Below the pieces are notes generated by a model. It had not been told where the DNA came from and searched no databases. It was given only the letters and a program-made list of their open reading frames with translations. Shown here piece by piece: positions 34,730 through 47,924 of a stretch of 64,000 nucleotides of DNA. The translations under genes and the position numbers were made by a program. Each line of letters begins with the position of its first letter. The stretch's first letter is position 1. This DNA is from Camelus bactrianus (taxonomy: Eukaryota; Chordata; Mammalia; Artiodactyla; Camelidae): positions 18,308,001 through 18,372,000 of the forward strand of contig NC_133546.1 in assembly GCF_048773025.1 (NCBI RefSeq). Direction: 5' to 3'.

Positions 34730-35090
34730 TTCCAGTTATCTTTGCAGTGAAACACACCATCATTAACTTAGTAACATAAAACAAAGATCTTTTTATTATG
34801 CTCACAGATTCTACAGGTCAAGAATTAGGAAAGGGCACAGTTGGGACAGTTTTTCTCTGCCCAACAGTGTCTGGGGACTCAGAGCAAAAGACTTGCAAGG
34901 TTGAAGGTAGGTATCGCTGGAGTAAAGGGATGTTTCCAAGATGGTTTCTTCACCAACACGCCTGGAGCCTGGGCCGAACTGACTTAGAGACTGGCTCAAC
35001 TAGAACTGTGAACAGAGCACCTACAAACTGTTCTCCGTATGGCTTGAGCTTCCTGATACTGGGTTTGAGTGGAATTTCCTAGAGAGTAAC
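34730..35090 (-). mobile_element. LTR-like ancient repeat (MaLR-like), minus orientation
   Basis: 'gttccagttatctttgcagt', 'gctcacagattctacaggtc', 'aagaattaggaaagggcaca' and 'gtttccaagatggtttcttc' follow a very common old LTR-like family in antisense. Solo, with no internal region. Name uncertain. The 94-codon frame at 34798-35082 is inside it. Confidence 0.55.
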
Positions 35091-35226
35091 CCAAGAAAGC
35101 CGCCTCTTCTGCCTTAGCCTCAAATATCACGACCTGACCTGTAACTGTCGTGATAAATGCACCCAAATCTACATGGAAAGGACAGACTCCACTTCAGAAT
35201 TTAGAGACCATGTTTTGATATCCTTT

Positions 35227-35275
35227 TTTTTCTAATGTATGTATATTTTCTATTCAAGTATAGTCAGTTACTGCC
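35227..35275 (-). mobile_element. Very short L1 3' tail, minus strand
   Basis: T-run, then 'attcaagtatagtcagttac', the reverse complement of the L1 3' terminus (aattgactatacttcaataaa). Only about 45 bp remain recognisable. Confidence 0.6.
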
Positions 35276-36125
35276 AGGTACGATATAGCAAGCGGGTGTG
35301 GCCCTTTTTCCTTATTATCAGACTTGCATTTGGGGCTAGCCATTAAAACCACCATGGTAACAGCTACAATAAGCTTTATTTTTAAAATTAAATAAGCTAA
35401 GAGATGACTTGCACAACAGAAAAAAATTTTTTTTTTGTCAGTAGTTTCGCCACCTTGAAGATAGTAAGTAGGGCCAAGGATACAAGGGGTCGAGAAAACA
35501 CTGACTCCAAGGCATCAACTCAAGACAACACGCGAGCAGACCCACGCAGGACCTGACGTGAACCACCGTAAAACAAGTGTTTCACCCACTTCCTCCTTCT
35601 ACTCCACTAGTAGAGGAGATCCGGACAGTTGCAGCTCAGCCCACCAAGACATGACTCCATATCCAGCAACGGATACCACCACTGCTTCTTAGTTAACCCC
35701 TGTCTCAACCTGACAGACTCATTAGCCTCTGGTTCCTCTCAGACTAGTTTCTGGGTAAAAATAATGTCTATGAAGACAAATAGTTAAGTGGTAACAGGAG
35801 CTTAAAATGAGGGGCCAATTATTACAGTCTTCATTCTCGGTGTCTGGGACCCTGGAGTTTGATAATCTTTTGGTTATTTGTAGCACTTTGTTATTATGGG
35901 TGGTGGTAACGGTAGCATTCAATCCAGGGTTTTCATGGTGGTAGAAATAGGTGGGTGGGTCTTCCTTTTCATTCTGGTCCTAGATAAGTATTCCAGAGGT
36001 CCTCTCCTCTCCATTGCTCTTCTATCCTATCTAAACAGTAGAACACAACCCCGTTCTTCTTGGTTCCGATACATGGGCAGCTGATGGAGAAAGTAAAATG
36101 ACTGTGTATGTTCATGATTCAAAAG
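35276..36125. other. Unassigned sequence
   Basis: No gene. The part at 35440-35720 keeps several CpG sites (for example near 35490, 35532 and 35620), which is unusual for this window, but shows no recognisable motif. Confidence 0.4.
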
Positions 36126-36129
36126 TTTG

Positions 36130-36335
36130 TATTTTCTGTGGATTCCAGCTCTGCCCTTTTCTCTCTGTATCACTTTGTGCAGCTATCTCAATCAGTTTCC
36201 CTATCTGAAAAAAATGATGAGGAAAATAATATCTGTTTTTCATGGTGTGGTAAAGCTAAGTGAAATTATGCATGCAAAATGCTTAGCATATTATAAATAT
36301 GCAGTACATCAGTAAATGTTAACTGTTCTTAGCTA
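36130..36335 (+). mobile_element. MIR SINE, plus strand
   Basis: 'gattccagctctgccctttt', 'atcagtttccctatctgaaa', 'gcaaaatgcttagcatatta' and 'catcagtaaatgttaactgt' match MIR in order. Confidence 0.8.
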
Positions 36336-39300
36336 TTATGTCTCCAGTCCCAGCTGGAGTTGATGATTTTAACTTTTTCCTCCTCCATTCTGCATAATCA
36401 CCATTTTGAAACTTCATTACTCTCCTAAAGTTTTGCTATTTTCCATGCTTACTCTCAGCCAATTGCTTCTGAATATACAGCGAAAATATTCCTCCTTGGA
36501 GGAACCCAGACATTCCCAAAGCTCCAGACTGCCCTAGGATTTAGAGTCCTAGGTGGTAGGATGCAAACTCCCAGCATCTCCCTTTTTCTCTGCCCCACCT
36601 TCCCACACACATGTACATGACATGGAGCATGACAAACAGACACAGAAGGTGGCCTGGCCCTCATGAAGAGCTGCCAGTACTCCCCTGCCAAGCTTCTGCT
36701 TGGAAAGGGTCAACTTATGCTAGAGATGCTTTCACAGTGATTCATACCACCAGGAATCTGGGAACCAGGCCACAACCTCCTCTGCTGATAGTTTCCTACA
36801 CAAACCACAACACATCAGAGACAGTGGTTAAGATTCTTCCAGCTCTAATTTCCCATCATTACAATGTTTCTGAGCTGTGGCCAGTGGTGTTTGGAGCCCA
36901 CGTGTGCTGGCCTACAAGAACTGGTTAGTACCTTTTAAGGAATTTTGTGAGCCAGTTGTTATACTGAGCCATCACTTAAAATTGCACTATATAAACTTAC
37001 ATATTAAACAAAACATTAAAAATCAGGGTTAAAAATACTGAAAATGCATCACATCCTAATTATTGTACTGCATTCTTCTATTACCTATGAATGTGAGGTT
37101 ATTTACGCCCATTCTAGCTGTATGGTAGAGAAGATTTATGATGATGGGCTCCTGTGCATCTCTTCCCAACTTGCAATAAGTAATGTTATGTTGGTAGCTT
37201 TAAATTGATCGTGGTGGCTACCAATCACAGCTTGATTTATTTTTTTTTTGTTGATCATCTTGACATGAGACGTAATGGAGAAAAATGTTAATAATGTAGA
37301 TTAAACTTGTAAGTGTCAGTAGATATTACAATGTGAGTAGCACAGAAAATTGGGGACTACTGTCCCAGTGTTTGAAGCAAAGAAGTTGCTCACATCATTG
37401 ACACAATAATGAAGTTCTGATAAACATCTTCATTGTTGCACTTTCCTTTTAGTCTTACTTATTAATGTAAATAAAAATATCAGCCAACATTCCTATCAGA
37501 ACGAAACTCATTCATCAATTACAACCATGGGTTGGCTACAAAGAGTTCAGCAAAAATCAACTACAGCATTCAGTGAGAATCAATATGGAATTAACAATAA
37601 AGAGTATTGTGGGTTTTACTGTTGTCAGTTGTGTGCTACACATCTCTTTTATCAGTAAAATTTGTAATATACTTATGCACATATATGTGTATAAACATTT
37701 TTTTCAAGAAGGTCTGTTTTTAAATGTTTACTGGCACACTACTGGTGCTGTGACTGTTACTATTAGTTCCTCATAGAAGGATCAGACAGAGCTCAGAGAA
37801 TTTGGATCTATTTTCAAATGTCATGTGTAAGGGAGTCCAGAATTCTCAAGAAATTTCTCTCTACTACTTCAGATACGTGTGAGATCATCTTTGCCTTATT
37901 CACAGCATGACTATGATGTAATGAGGCTGATCTGATAACAAACAGACTGGAGCCCTTCACTAACCTAAGGAAGAAGCCCTGGATTTAGGACACATCTAAA
38001 TCCAGTATCTGTTTTTCTCTTGGTTGTTGATGAAGCATAGGAGAAGGCAGCAAAGGTTCCCTGCAGGATGCCACAGAGAAAGAAGGCACTGGATCTGTGC
38101 CTCTGGACTATACTCTCACCACACCTCATTAAGCCAAACCCAGTGGTATAAGTAGCTCTTCCTGCCCCTGCCCCACGATGAAGATGCACAGGGCCTAGTG
38201 GCCTCCATCTAATCCGAGACAGGGTCTGACTTAAGTCCTGGGTATACAAGGAGACATGGGCTGCAACTGATTGCACACAGGACCTCATGACATCTCAGCT
38301 CCCAACTATTTGGCCAATACATATAATAACATCACCCTAAAGACGCAAAAAGGGGAAACCCAGAAAGGGTCAGCAGTCAGATGGAATGACATATTAAGAG
38401 CCTAGGAGAGCTAAACTTATGTAGTAGAAAAGAGAATACTCAGAGGAACAGAGTTATAGCCTATAAATTCTTTCAAGGTAACAATAAAAATACAAGAAGA
38501 GTATTGTTGGTAACACTGGATCAGTGGGAGGAAATGGAGATACTGTGATGTAAAATAAGAAACGCTTTGCCTTTAACTACAGAAAATGTTTCTGGAAATA
38601 AGTAATTCTATAATTTTTCTTCTCAGGTAAGTAATTTAGGATTGTCTTTTTAATAGGTGTTAAATAATGAATTAAATGACTGGATGGATAACACCAGGAA
38701 AATTATAATGAAGAACTTTCAAAATGAATGATGTTTTTACAGGAATATGTTTACGATTTTATGCCAATAGATTATATAAATATGTAGGCTAACATTGAAA
38801 CTATAACTTTGTTTTACACTCCTTGTATCTGTGATCGTGTTTTCCCTAAGTCTACTTGCATAACAGTAATGGAAGCTTGCATCTTTCTGCTTTATATTTC
38901 TCATGATGACAAGTTTATCATGTATGACTTCACTGAGTCACTTAACTGGGAGTACAAATTAATTTCATTATAATTGTGTGAGTTATGGGGTGTTAGATTT
39001 TTTCACCTACCAACCACACAATTAATAGGAACACCCTGTTTAATGACATGCACATTTTGCAATTTCTAAAGGTTGGGCTCCAGGAGAATCTGGAAAGGGT
39101 ATGCCTATCTCTAAGCTTTTTCACATAGACTCCTTGTTCCCAAATGGCAGTGAGTGAAATGTTTGATGATTTTTAAACAGTTGGTTATAAATAAGCATCT
39201 TGGTTTTAATGTTGAATGTCAAAGTTATCATGATATTCTTTAGGAAAGTAGTTTAGTTTGAAAACATTTAAATCTAGGTTCTAGTTTTAATTAAAGTGAA

Positions 39301-40450
39301 AGACTGTTTGATGCTCTGGAAACTCACAAGTGGAAGGCAATGTAAGAGAGGGCCTGCACTTCACAGACCTCTGTACACCCCAAACTGAAATGTTTGGTCA
39401 AATATGGGAAGGTGGGAATACAGTTAAGGGTGTTGGATGGACTTCTAAGCCTAATCATTTGCCCTCAGTGGCATACATCCCAAACTCAACATCAACATCG
39501 GGGTACTATTGCCTTTGTAACGTAATTGGTCCAAGAGTCTCACACTTTCTTAGTAAACCTTATTTAAATGTTTTATTTTGTCTAATCTAAATCTTTGGTG
39601 CTATATTTTATGCTTAATTATTTGGCTTTATCCATAAGAAATAGGAAAAGAAAAAATAAATTACCCTTCATTTACATACTTCTTCCTGTAGTTGGAGATC
39701 ACCTCTCTAATCTCTTCTAGAGGGGAAAATCATCTGATTCTTGACAATTGCTTGGGACATAGTCCTAATATTCTCCTTGTGTGCCCTTCATGACACTTCC
39801 ATCAGTTTCACAGAAGCCCTAAGGTTCCGTTGCTTGAGGGCATGTGAGCCTCGTACACATTATGTCACTATGGGCTAGAGCTCCGGACCCATCTCAGAGC
39901 CAGTCTCCAAACAGGGAACATCAGAATTCTTTTATAATTGTAAGAAATGGAATAACCATCCCCAAGAAATTATTCAACCCATCACAGTAAAATTTTCTCT
40001 ATGCCCATGTGCTTTATCTACACTCGGGCACATAGCCAGGCCAAAGTTTAGCTAGATTAAGAGACCACTACACATGATCTAAGGTAACACTTGAAATAAA
40101 GAGTTCTCCTGCACGCCTGCATTCTTATTCAAAGGAAGACAATGAACTTCTTCATAGGTCTCAACAATGTGTGATGTTATGTAAGGTAAGATTCTAACAA
40201 GGACCAAGGCCATGAGCCATTATCTGAATTGCTCCAAGTTGTATTTCCACTCTCGGAGAGCATTTTTATTTGAAATACTGCCTAACTAAAAAGAGCTCAT
40301 GAACATCTTAAGCAAATGCTAGAAAAGCTTGTAGTGGGTATTCAAATCTTCATTATACAATAATCCCTTCAGGTCCAAGTCATTTAGAATCCCTTTTTGT
40401 TTGTTTAAGGTTCATATGCTTAAGGGAGTCTGGCTACATGGGCTTCTCAT
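36336..40450. other. Unassigned block without recognised repeats
   Basis: More than 4 kb in which I recognise no MIR, L2, L1, SINE or LTR, in contrast to the rest of the window. Frames of 105 codons (36611-36928) and 107 codons (37965-38288, minus) have no recognisable domain or splice context. It may hold old repeats too diverged to read by eye, or single-copy DNA. Confidence 0.4.
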
Positions 40451-42599
40451 CAGAAGTGAAATAAACTGATGCTGAGTTTTGGCAAACATTTATTGATGGA
40501 ACATATAACTGATTTATTGAATAAGTTGGGCACAGTAGAGTATGAGGAGAAATAATAAATCTTTATTCTTTCTCTTGTATACATTTTTTCTCTCTGGGCA
40601 ATTTCTTGGACAGATCTTATAGCTTCTCTGGTGCCTTTCGGCTAATAATAAATAGTATCATTTTTAGGTATCAAATAAGTCTAGTCCTGCCTAATACCAA
40701 GTTTCATGCTCTCAACTGATTTAAAGTTTTTCTGCCTCCTCTGACCTGAGTCTAACTGAGGCTTAAAACCCACAGAGGGGCAGGAGTAGGCTCTGCCCAG
40801 TCCCTTCTTCATCTTCCTCATTCACTCCTCCTCCTCTCACTGTGCTGCCCTTGGAGTTGGGGAGGTGCAGGGGTGGAAGGGTGAAGGGTAAGAAGTCTCC
40901 CTTGACTATCATAGTGGCAACCTGTCACCAGAGTCCTTTCTTCTAACATTGCTTCTTTCTTTCTTGGGGCACTTCTGAAGGATCTTTTGCCCCTTCTCCA
41001 GAGATTACCCCAAAATAGTCCCTTTTCTGGTTTATGTAATCTCTGGCTGGACACTGAGAAGCACCCCTCAGTCCCAGTGCTGCTCTCTCTGCTGGGTTCT
41101 TCCTGGTAGCAGGGAGGCCTGTGGAGTGCAACCCTTTCCAAGATGAAAAGCCTGGCCCTTGCTCCCTGCTTGTTGTGGCAGTCAGCAAACACTCAGCCCC
41201 TTTCCTTACCAAATGCAGATGTGCAGGTGGCCCTTCTCTTTGTGTTGCTATCAGAGGCATTGTCATGTCAGCCAGCTTCTTGCCTTTACACCTTCCAGGT
41301 GAGAATCAGACTGAGGCTCTGAAACTCCAAAGTCCAGGAAGCACAGATTAAGTTCTCCAAGAACTTTCTCTCCATGCTTTGCTCCCATCCAGGGTAGTCC
41401 CTCAATGACGCAGGAAGACAAGTCTCCACATTTTATGTACATGTCACGAGGAAGGGACTGAAATGACAGTCCCCTTCCTGACAGACATCCCTGTCAACTT
41501 TGAGAGGGTTTCTTGAGGCCCTTAGCTTCTCTCCTGATTTACTGGGAAGCAATCTTAGCCTTTCCCCAGGGAAGGAGAAGGCCACGGCACAGTCATCCAT
41601 TTACTTACCTCAAGGAAACCCTCATCTTCTGGATACGATCAAGCATCCTTTTCAGAACGTTACCACCTCCTGTTCTCAGCTCTGGGGCCTCAGCTAAGTG
41701 AAACAGCAGGAAGAATCTTACTTAACACCCTGTTATAAACATGTGCTTCATTCAGGTCCCATTCTGTGAAGGTCTTTGTGGGCTATTTGCCTTCCTTTGT
41801 CCATCCCATCCAGGTTATCTACTCAGAGACTCCATTCTTGCCCTATGGCCCACCTTCTTCTACAATTACCCGAGGCTGAAAGGAATGTCTTTGAATGCCA
41901 GTCGCATTCTCCGATGGTTACTGGAAAGCCCACAGGTCATACCCAGCCTTTGGCACACCCAACAATGATAAAAAAGGAGCCCACTACCCTTAGCTTGAAA
42001 ACAAGGTTTCTTTCCCTGAAAATCTGGAAATAAGTTCCAGGGATGCTCAGGCTGTTGGCAAAGGTGAAAAATCCCAATTCCCAGCACATAAAATGGTTGT
42101 TAAAGCAAACATAATAAAATTCACCAAGGGAAATTCCACTTTCTGTGGGTGTGTATTAAATATAGGAGAGAGAGAAAATAAGAGCAAAATTTTGGGGTGG
42201 TGGCAGGAAGATTGGGTAAGGTGAAATGAAAGTTTTAGAGTGAGATAAGGTGAAAAAGAGGTTTTTGGATTTTGAAACTCAACATTTCTTTAGGCTTGAC
42301 CAGAAAAGCTAAATGAGGAAGGCAGAAAGATGTACATCTCCTTAGACAAGTTACTGCTTAGAAAATAATGAGCCAGATTTTTTTTTTTCTGCCAGAATTG
42401 GAACTCCTCAAAAATAAAGGGAAAAGTGTCCTCTAGATCTTTCCATTTTGTAATAAATACATTAACTCTCATGTAGTTTCATTTTTAAAAAATATCAATG
42501 GCAGAACAGAACTGTTTGATAGGAAACAGACCTGGCCTGAATATTACTGGCAATGGTCCGGCTTCTGGGATGATGTTATTCAGACATTCTCAATAAAAT
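40451..42599. other. Unassigned block, locally GC-richer
   Basis: 40800-42000 is richer in GC and has several overlapping frames of 60-124 codons on both strands, typical of random sequence at higher GC. No domain, signal peptide or family could be recognised. Confidence 0.4.
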
Positions 42600-42700
42600 C
42601 ATACACAGAATTTCAACAGAGACTTTGTTGAATTCCCACTATGTGCAAGGTACAGTGTTGGTGGAGGAGATAATTAAATAGAATATGTATGCTATGCTAT
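42600..42700 (-). mobile_element. L2 LINE 3'-end remnant, minus strand
   Basis: 'gttgaattcccactatgtgc' followed by 'aaggtacagtgttggtggag' is the reverse-complement L2 3' end. Confidence 0.6.
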
Positions 42701-44450
42701 GAGCATTAACTCTGGGGGAGCTATAAAGAGGAAATTACATAAGGAAATTTTACCCTTTATCTTATTATCTTCAGAAATTTCCACTTTGACAAACAAGAGA
42801 TAAAACTTTACCTCTTAATCATTCTAAATCAAGAGTTTTGAATATATTTAACACTGGTTTTTTTTTTTTTTTTAAGAGGGAGCTGGAAAGGAGAAGAAGG
42901 AAATGTAGAAAATGAAATCAACAAATAGATTCAATAATTTACCATCAGAAATTCCCTCAGAGCTGCCAGTAAATCTCTTGCAAAGTACATAATTAATATT
43001 TATGAGTGAGACACTGGGGGGCCTACATCTGCCACTGCTTGGTAATTCACTTGATTTCGCTAAGGTTTCATTTTCTGAGCACTCTGGGAGAATCAATTGA
43101 TCCCACTCACTTGGATAATGGGACTGGGTTTGGTGTGAAAGAAGGGAAAAAAATCTGAACTTTATAGAAAATTAATTAGAAATAGGTCATCCTTCTTGGA
43201 TGACAGAAAGAAACAGGCTTGCAGCTGGTAGGGGTTCTGGTAACCTGGCCCAACTGCAGGGAAGTCAGAAGCCCTCACAGCAATGCCAGAGCTTACTGTT
43301 CTCAAGAGGCAGGGTGACTGTTCTTTCTGCACAAGGCGTTTGACTGTATTATTGCAGAGAAAGTAACTTGGACTGTGACAACATGTGCCAGCATCCCAGG
43401 TACACTTGTGAGGAAATTTACTTGGCTTATGTCTGCTGAAGAGACTGAAGTGGTTCTGAAGTTCCTATGTCTACCAGCACTCGCAGGACTACAGCCCATT
43501 ATCTTGCCTCTGAGTAACTAATGATTGCACAGACAAGAGCCTCTTGAATTAATAACTGGGCCAAGTGTTAGGAAGGTAGAAAGGGCGGAGGAAGCATCTT
43601 CACATGGAGAGTAATGGAGAGTCTCAAGGCAAGGTGCAGGGGATTGGAGGAAAGATTGAAGGGGGAGGCAACAGAGATGAAAGAGATCAGGAAAGAGAGA
43701 GTTTTGCATGGTTCACCCTTCTTTTGAAGGCCAAGTCCTTAGAGATACACTCTCCTCTGAAATCTGAGCCATTAGAAGTCTTCAACCGCCATCATAGTTG
43801 GGGGCATGATGGGTTAGAGAAGAATAACCAGATGGTGATGAGAAGGAGGGCGACGCCCAGGGGGTAAACAGTCACCTGCCTCCCTCATTTGCAAAGGCTT
43901 GATCACAGACGGAAATGAGGAGAAACTCCTCCATCCCCACCGCTATCCCACCCCCAACCTGGTGTTTTCTAATCAGGGCCATCAGTCACCTACAGAGTGG
44001 AGAGTCCCATGAAACTGCAGCAGCAGAGAAGATACCACTGGCCTACATGGCTGCCTACCATAGTTTAGTAAGGAGCAGTCGTCAAGACCAGAATAATAAA
44101 TCTTCAAAGGTACACTGTGGGTATCAAATGAGACCATTTAAGTGAAAATGCTTTTCACGCTATAAAATGCTACACAAAGGTATTATTTTCAATTATGCAT
44201 TATTCATTCATTTATATATATCTTGATACAAAGTTATTGGTCCAGCCTTCTGTCTCTAATTCTGAAGTAATCTTTTTTAATGCCTACATATTATCATTCT
44301 GAGTTGAAAGCCACCTTGGATTAGGTATATTTTTTCTTTTACTTCTTTTTTTTAGGTATATATTCTTTATTAACCATTTGGCTTATTCCCAAGATAGGCT
44401 AGGACAGAGTATGAAGAGACATCTGAAGCCCAGAGCATAAATAAGAAGGA
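42701..44450. other. Unassigned sequence with a poly-T run
   Basis: A T16 run lies at 42858-42873, possibly the A-tail of a minus-strand retrocopy, but the sequence to its right matches nothing I know. No gene recognised. Confidence 0.4.
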
Positions 44451-44454
44451 ACTA

Positions 44455-44680
44455 CGTTCATTTACTGAATCACTGTAGAGATTTACTTTGTCCCAGTCAG
44501 TGTGAGAAGTATCAGAGACAAAAAAATAAAAGAACAATCTGTACTCTTAGGAGACCTCAGTCTAGGGGAAGGAGACAGACAACAATTCAGCTGCATTTAG
44601 GACAGGATGTGCTATGACAGAGGATGACTCTTCTTAGGAACAGGTCAAAGAGAAACTTTGTATTCTAAGGAGCTGGCCTG
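44455..44680 (-). mobile_element. L2 LINE 3' end, minus strand
   Basis: 'ttactttgtcccagtcagtg', 'ctgtactcttaggagacctc' and 'agtctaggggaaggagacag' match antisense L2 3' text. Confidence 0.7.
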
Positions 44681-44934
44681 CTTATGTGGACAGCAGGGTC
44701 AGCCTAACACTCATGCCTATGAAAAGGGAATTAAAATTGGTTGCCTAGTGATTGAGATTGGAAGATCTGCTGTTGCTAAGAACTAGATTACATAATTAGG
44801 AACTCTGGGTTGCAAGGAACATAAACCCCATCAAGAACCTGGTGCGTGTTGGCAGGGGCAGTGGGGGTAGAATGAGCAGTACACTAATAAACGTGGGAAC
44901 AGAGAAAACAAATCTCAACCACGCAGAGTAGTAT

Positions 44935-45185
44935 TGTACGGTCAATTAGAGTTTGGGCTTTAAATCATACCGCCTACATTTGAATTCCAAGTTCTATTTC
45001 TATTCACTATGCGACCCTATAGGCAAGTTACTTAACCTTTCTTGCCTCAGTTTTCTTATTTTTAAAATGGGGCTAATTAAAGAACCTACTTTTTTCTTTG
45101 TGGATGAAAGAGAAAATCCTTGAAAACTTTTTAAAAAGTTCAGGCAAAAACTGAGAGCTCAATAAATGTTATCCATCACCAGTAT
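44935..45185 (+). mobile_element. MIR SINE, nearly full length, plus strand
   Basis: 'tagagtttgggctttaaatc', 'ggcaagttacttaacctttc', 'ttgcctcagttttcttattt', 'aaaatggggctaattaaaga' and 'agctcaataaatgttatcca' give MIR from head to 3' end. One of the best MIR copies in the window. Confidence 0.88.
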
Positions 45186-46820
45186 ATTTCTACGCTTCAG
45201 GAAAAGCTAAATGGTAAGAATTCTTGGGAAGAAAATCAATCTCAGTCAGGCAGGCCTCAGAAGTTTGGAATATCATGAACTGATAAGTCACCGAGAATCT
45301 GACCAGTGCTAATGACCCAGTTACTTCGTTTCCATCTCTCACTTAACCCCACCTCAGCTATAGGTCTGTTTGTTTTCACCCTGTCTTCACCAGCAATATG
45401 ACTCAAACCTTCTCCCGGATTGTGTCTACTGCTTCTTTCCTTGACTTTACTGCTTCTACCTCTCCATCTTCTGCTTATTCATAATGTCCTCATGCTGCTT
45501 TCTCTGTGTAGTATTTAACTTCTGTCCCCAATACCTACCCCCAGTTCTCTGTGTTTTACATTCAGATTTCCTAAGGGAGAATCGAATTAGTCACTAATAT
45601 CCCTGTCAGGCAAAACAATCCTATCAGCCACTTAATAGGTGTTTGGCAAGACAAGGGGCTTCCTTGAGTTAAGCATCTGATCCTGGTGCATTCAGTAGGA
45701 GCCAGCTTGAAGGCATCAGGTGGAACAGAGTACAGTCATCTGAGTATAAGGATGATCTTGGGTTGGCTTCGTATTGAAGGGCACAGGTCAGACCCTTACA
45801 GAAGTGGGCATGTGAAGAAATGTGAGACTTGAACTCTATTTTACCAGTACCTCCAACCACCATCTGTCAGGAAAAGGTAACTAAACACTTTTTTTAAGTG
45901 CACAAAACACACAGTAAAATATCAATAGCTTCTGATAAATTTCAAACACAATAATTAACATGGTGGAAAGCCATTCTTAGCCATCATATCTCCTGAAATA
46001 CAGCACCTGGGTCCTTTTTAATCAAAGAACCTATAAAGTTATAAATTTTTGTGCATACCTAAAGGATCTAATTTTCCTTCTCTGAGATGATTACACTATT
46101 CTTGATGATCGCCAGCTCTGATATTCTATAATCTATGACTCTGTAACACATCCTGTACTGCAGCCTGCATCTAATATTTGTGTGTCCAGAGCTAGAGCAC
46201 AAATGTAGTCTAGAAAGGAGGGCAGGGACTTGAGCCGGGCATGTCTTCTTAGCCTCCCAAACTCCTCTTCAGTGTGGAGGGACTTAACCAGAGGAAACTG
46301 CAGAGCAGGACCCTCTAAAGTATGGCTCTCCCAGCAAAGGCCACCCTTACCTATGTGTCAGAGAGGTACTGCACTGCACATGGCTCCGTGGCCCACAGGT
46401 ATCAAATTAAGGCAAATAAGCTACCAAATAACAGTTTTGTCCCTAGTTCATTTTTCTGACCTTGAAATTCGACACATGTAACCTAATAAAAGGACAAATA
46501 GAAACGTTTTAGGGAACAATAGATTTATCTGGTAAACTTTTGTTTGTATTCTTTTGTGTTCAGATCTGCTAGAAAGAAACTTCCTTTGTCTCTATAGTGA
46601 TAAGGATTCTTCAAGTTCCCAATTCAATCCCCTAAGTCTGACCTAGATTTCATTAGGAAAGGAAAAGGGGGCCTGAGATATACGAGATTTGACTTTTACT
46701 TAGAGAGGTGAGTGTACTTTAAAGGTTATAGATAGTTTGTGTGTTACTATGTTTTTAAAAACATCTTGCCAGTGTGAAAACTTACAGAAATGCAGAGGAA
46801 ACAAACACAAAAGTCAAGCC
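45186..46820. other. Unassigned sequence
   Basis: 45330-45560 is pyrimidine-rich and could be a decayed sense L2 piece, but I cannot confirm it. No gene recognised. Confidence 0.4.
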
Positions 46821-46824
46821 ATGA

Positions 46825-47085
46825 GATAATGATATTAATGATAGTTAACATTTATCATGCATTTACTACATCTCAAGCACTGGTCAAGCACTTTATATGC
46901 AATATCTCATGTAACTTTACAAGAATTAGAAAAGTGTTATCCACATTTACAGATTTCTGAGTTATAAATTTCAGAATAAGAGATATAAAGAGGTGACATA
47001 GTTTGACCATAATAGTTCGGAGGTGAGCATATGGGACTCAAATCAACTCTGACCAACTCCAAAGTCCAGATCTGTAACTATTCTC
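46825..47085 (-). mobile_element. MIR SINE, minus strand
   Basis: 'tagttaacatttatcatgca', 'tttactacatctcaagcact', 'tatccacatttacagatttc' and 'ttcggaggtgagcatatggg' follow the reverse-complement MIR order over most of its length. Confidence 0.8.
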
Positions 47086-47409
47086 AATTCCCATGAGATG
47101 AAATATGTTCAAACCACCCCGGCCATATTTCACCTTTTTGGTATAAGTCAAGTCTTCTGAACATATTTTGATTTTGCTTATTTGTTTAAAATAATATATT
47201 TTATGCACAACTGAATTCCCGTGTTCCAAGAATGCAGAATGAAAGAAAGTATGTCTTTAAATTCAAATCAATGGAGACTGCCCCAGGACAATAAATCCAT
47301 TTATTACAGAGTAAAATGAAAATTGCGAGAGCCAAGAAGGCAAGTAAAGTCTTCTCTCTTCATGTTAAAACATTTCAGTACAACCTTAAAATTCAGCCGA
47401 GTCCAACCA

Positions 47410-47524
47410 AACACACACACACAGACACACACTCACAGACACATACTCACAGACACACAGACACACACTCACAGACACACACACAGACACATACACGTAG
47501 ACACACACTCACGCACACACAGAG
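47410..47524. repeat. CA-rich minisatellite-like array
   Basis: About 115 bp of CA dinucleotides regularly interrupted by G or T, giving ACAGACACACACTC-like units repeated several times. It encodes low-complexity His/Thr frames on the plus strand with no coding value. Confidence 0.92.
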
Positions 47525-47924
47525 GCAGAGTACTCCTCTCCCTCGCAGGGAAGGCTCTATTCTCTGAACTAAATAATGGAAGTTCTATTTTCTAAAAAAT
47601 ATGGGAGAAAAAGAAACTGCCCTTTAAAAGAGAAAATTTTACATTCACTAATGCCATTCTAGATAAAAAAAAAAAATTCTAACTGCTAGAATTATTGATT
47701 GTAGTTTTGAGATTCCAGAGAAGTTCTGCCAATGGCAAGTTTGCTTTGCTTTCTGGGTGACGTTACAGATGAGCCCTGTCCTCACCCAGCCATGAGCCCA
47801 CGCGCCTCTGCAGGCTTTCAGGTCCCCTTGCCAGTGAGCTTGGCTTCCTCTGCAAGGAGTGCCTGCCTTCTTCTTTGACAACCAGTAACTTAAACCCTTA
47901 ATATGTAGACTTCTGAGAAAGGTT
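47525..47924. other. Unassigned sequence
   Basis: No gene or repeat recognised. Confidence 0.4.

Noticed and set aside
40818-41351. Overlapping frames of 76-124 codons as a possible exon cluster
   Set aside because: Locally higher GC lengthens random frames on both strands; there is no splice context, domain or single favoured frame.
47316-47595. His/Thr-rich proteins from the CA array
   Set aside because: Low-complexity translation of a simple repeat.
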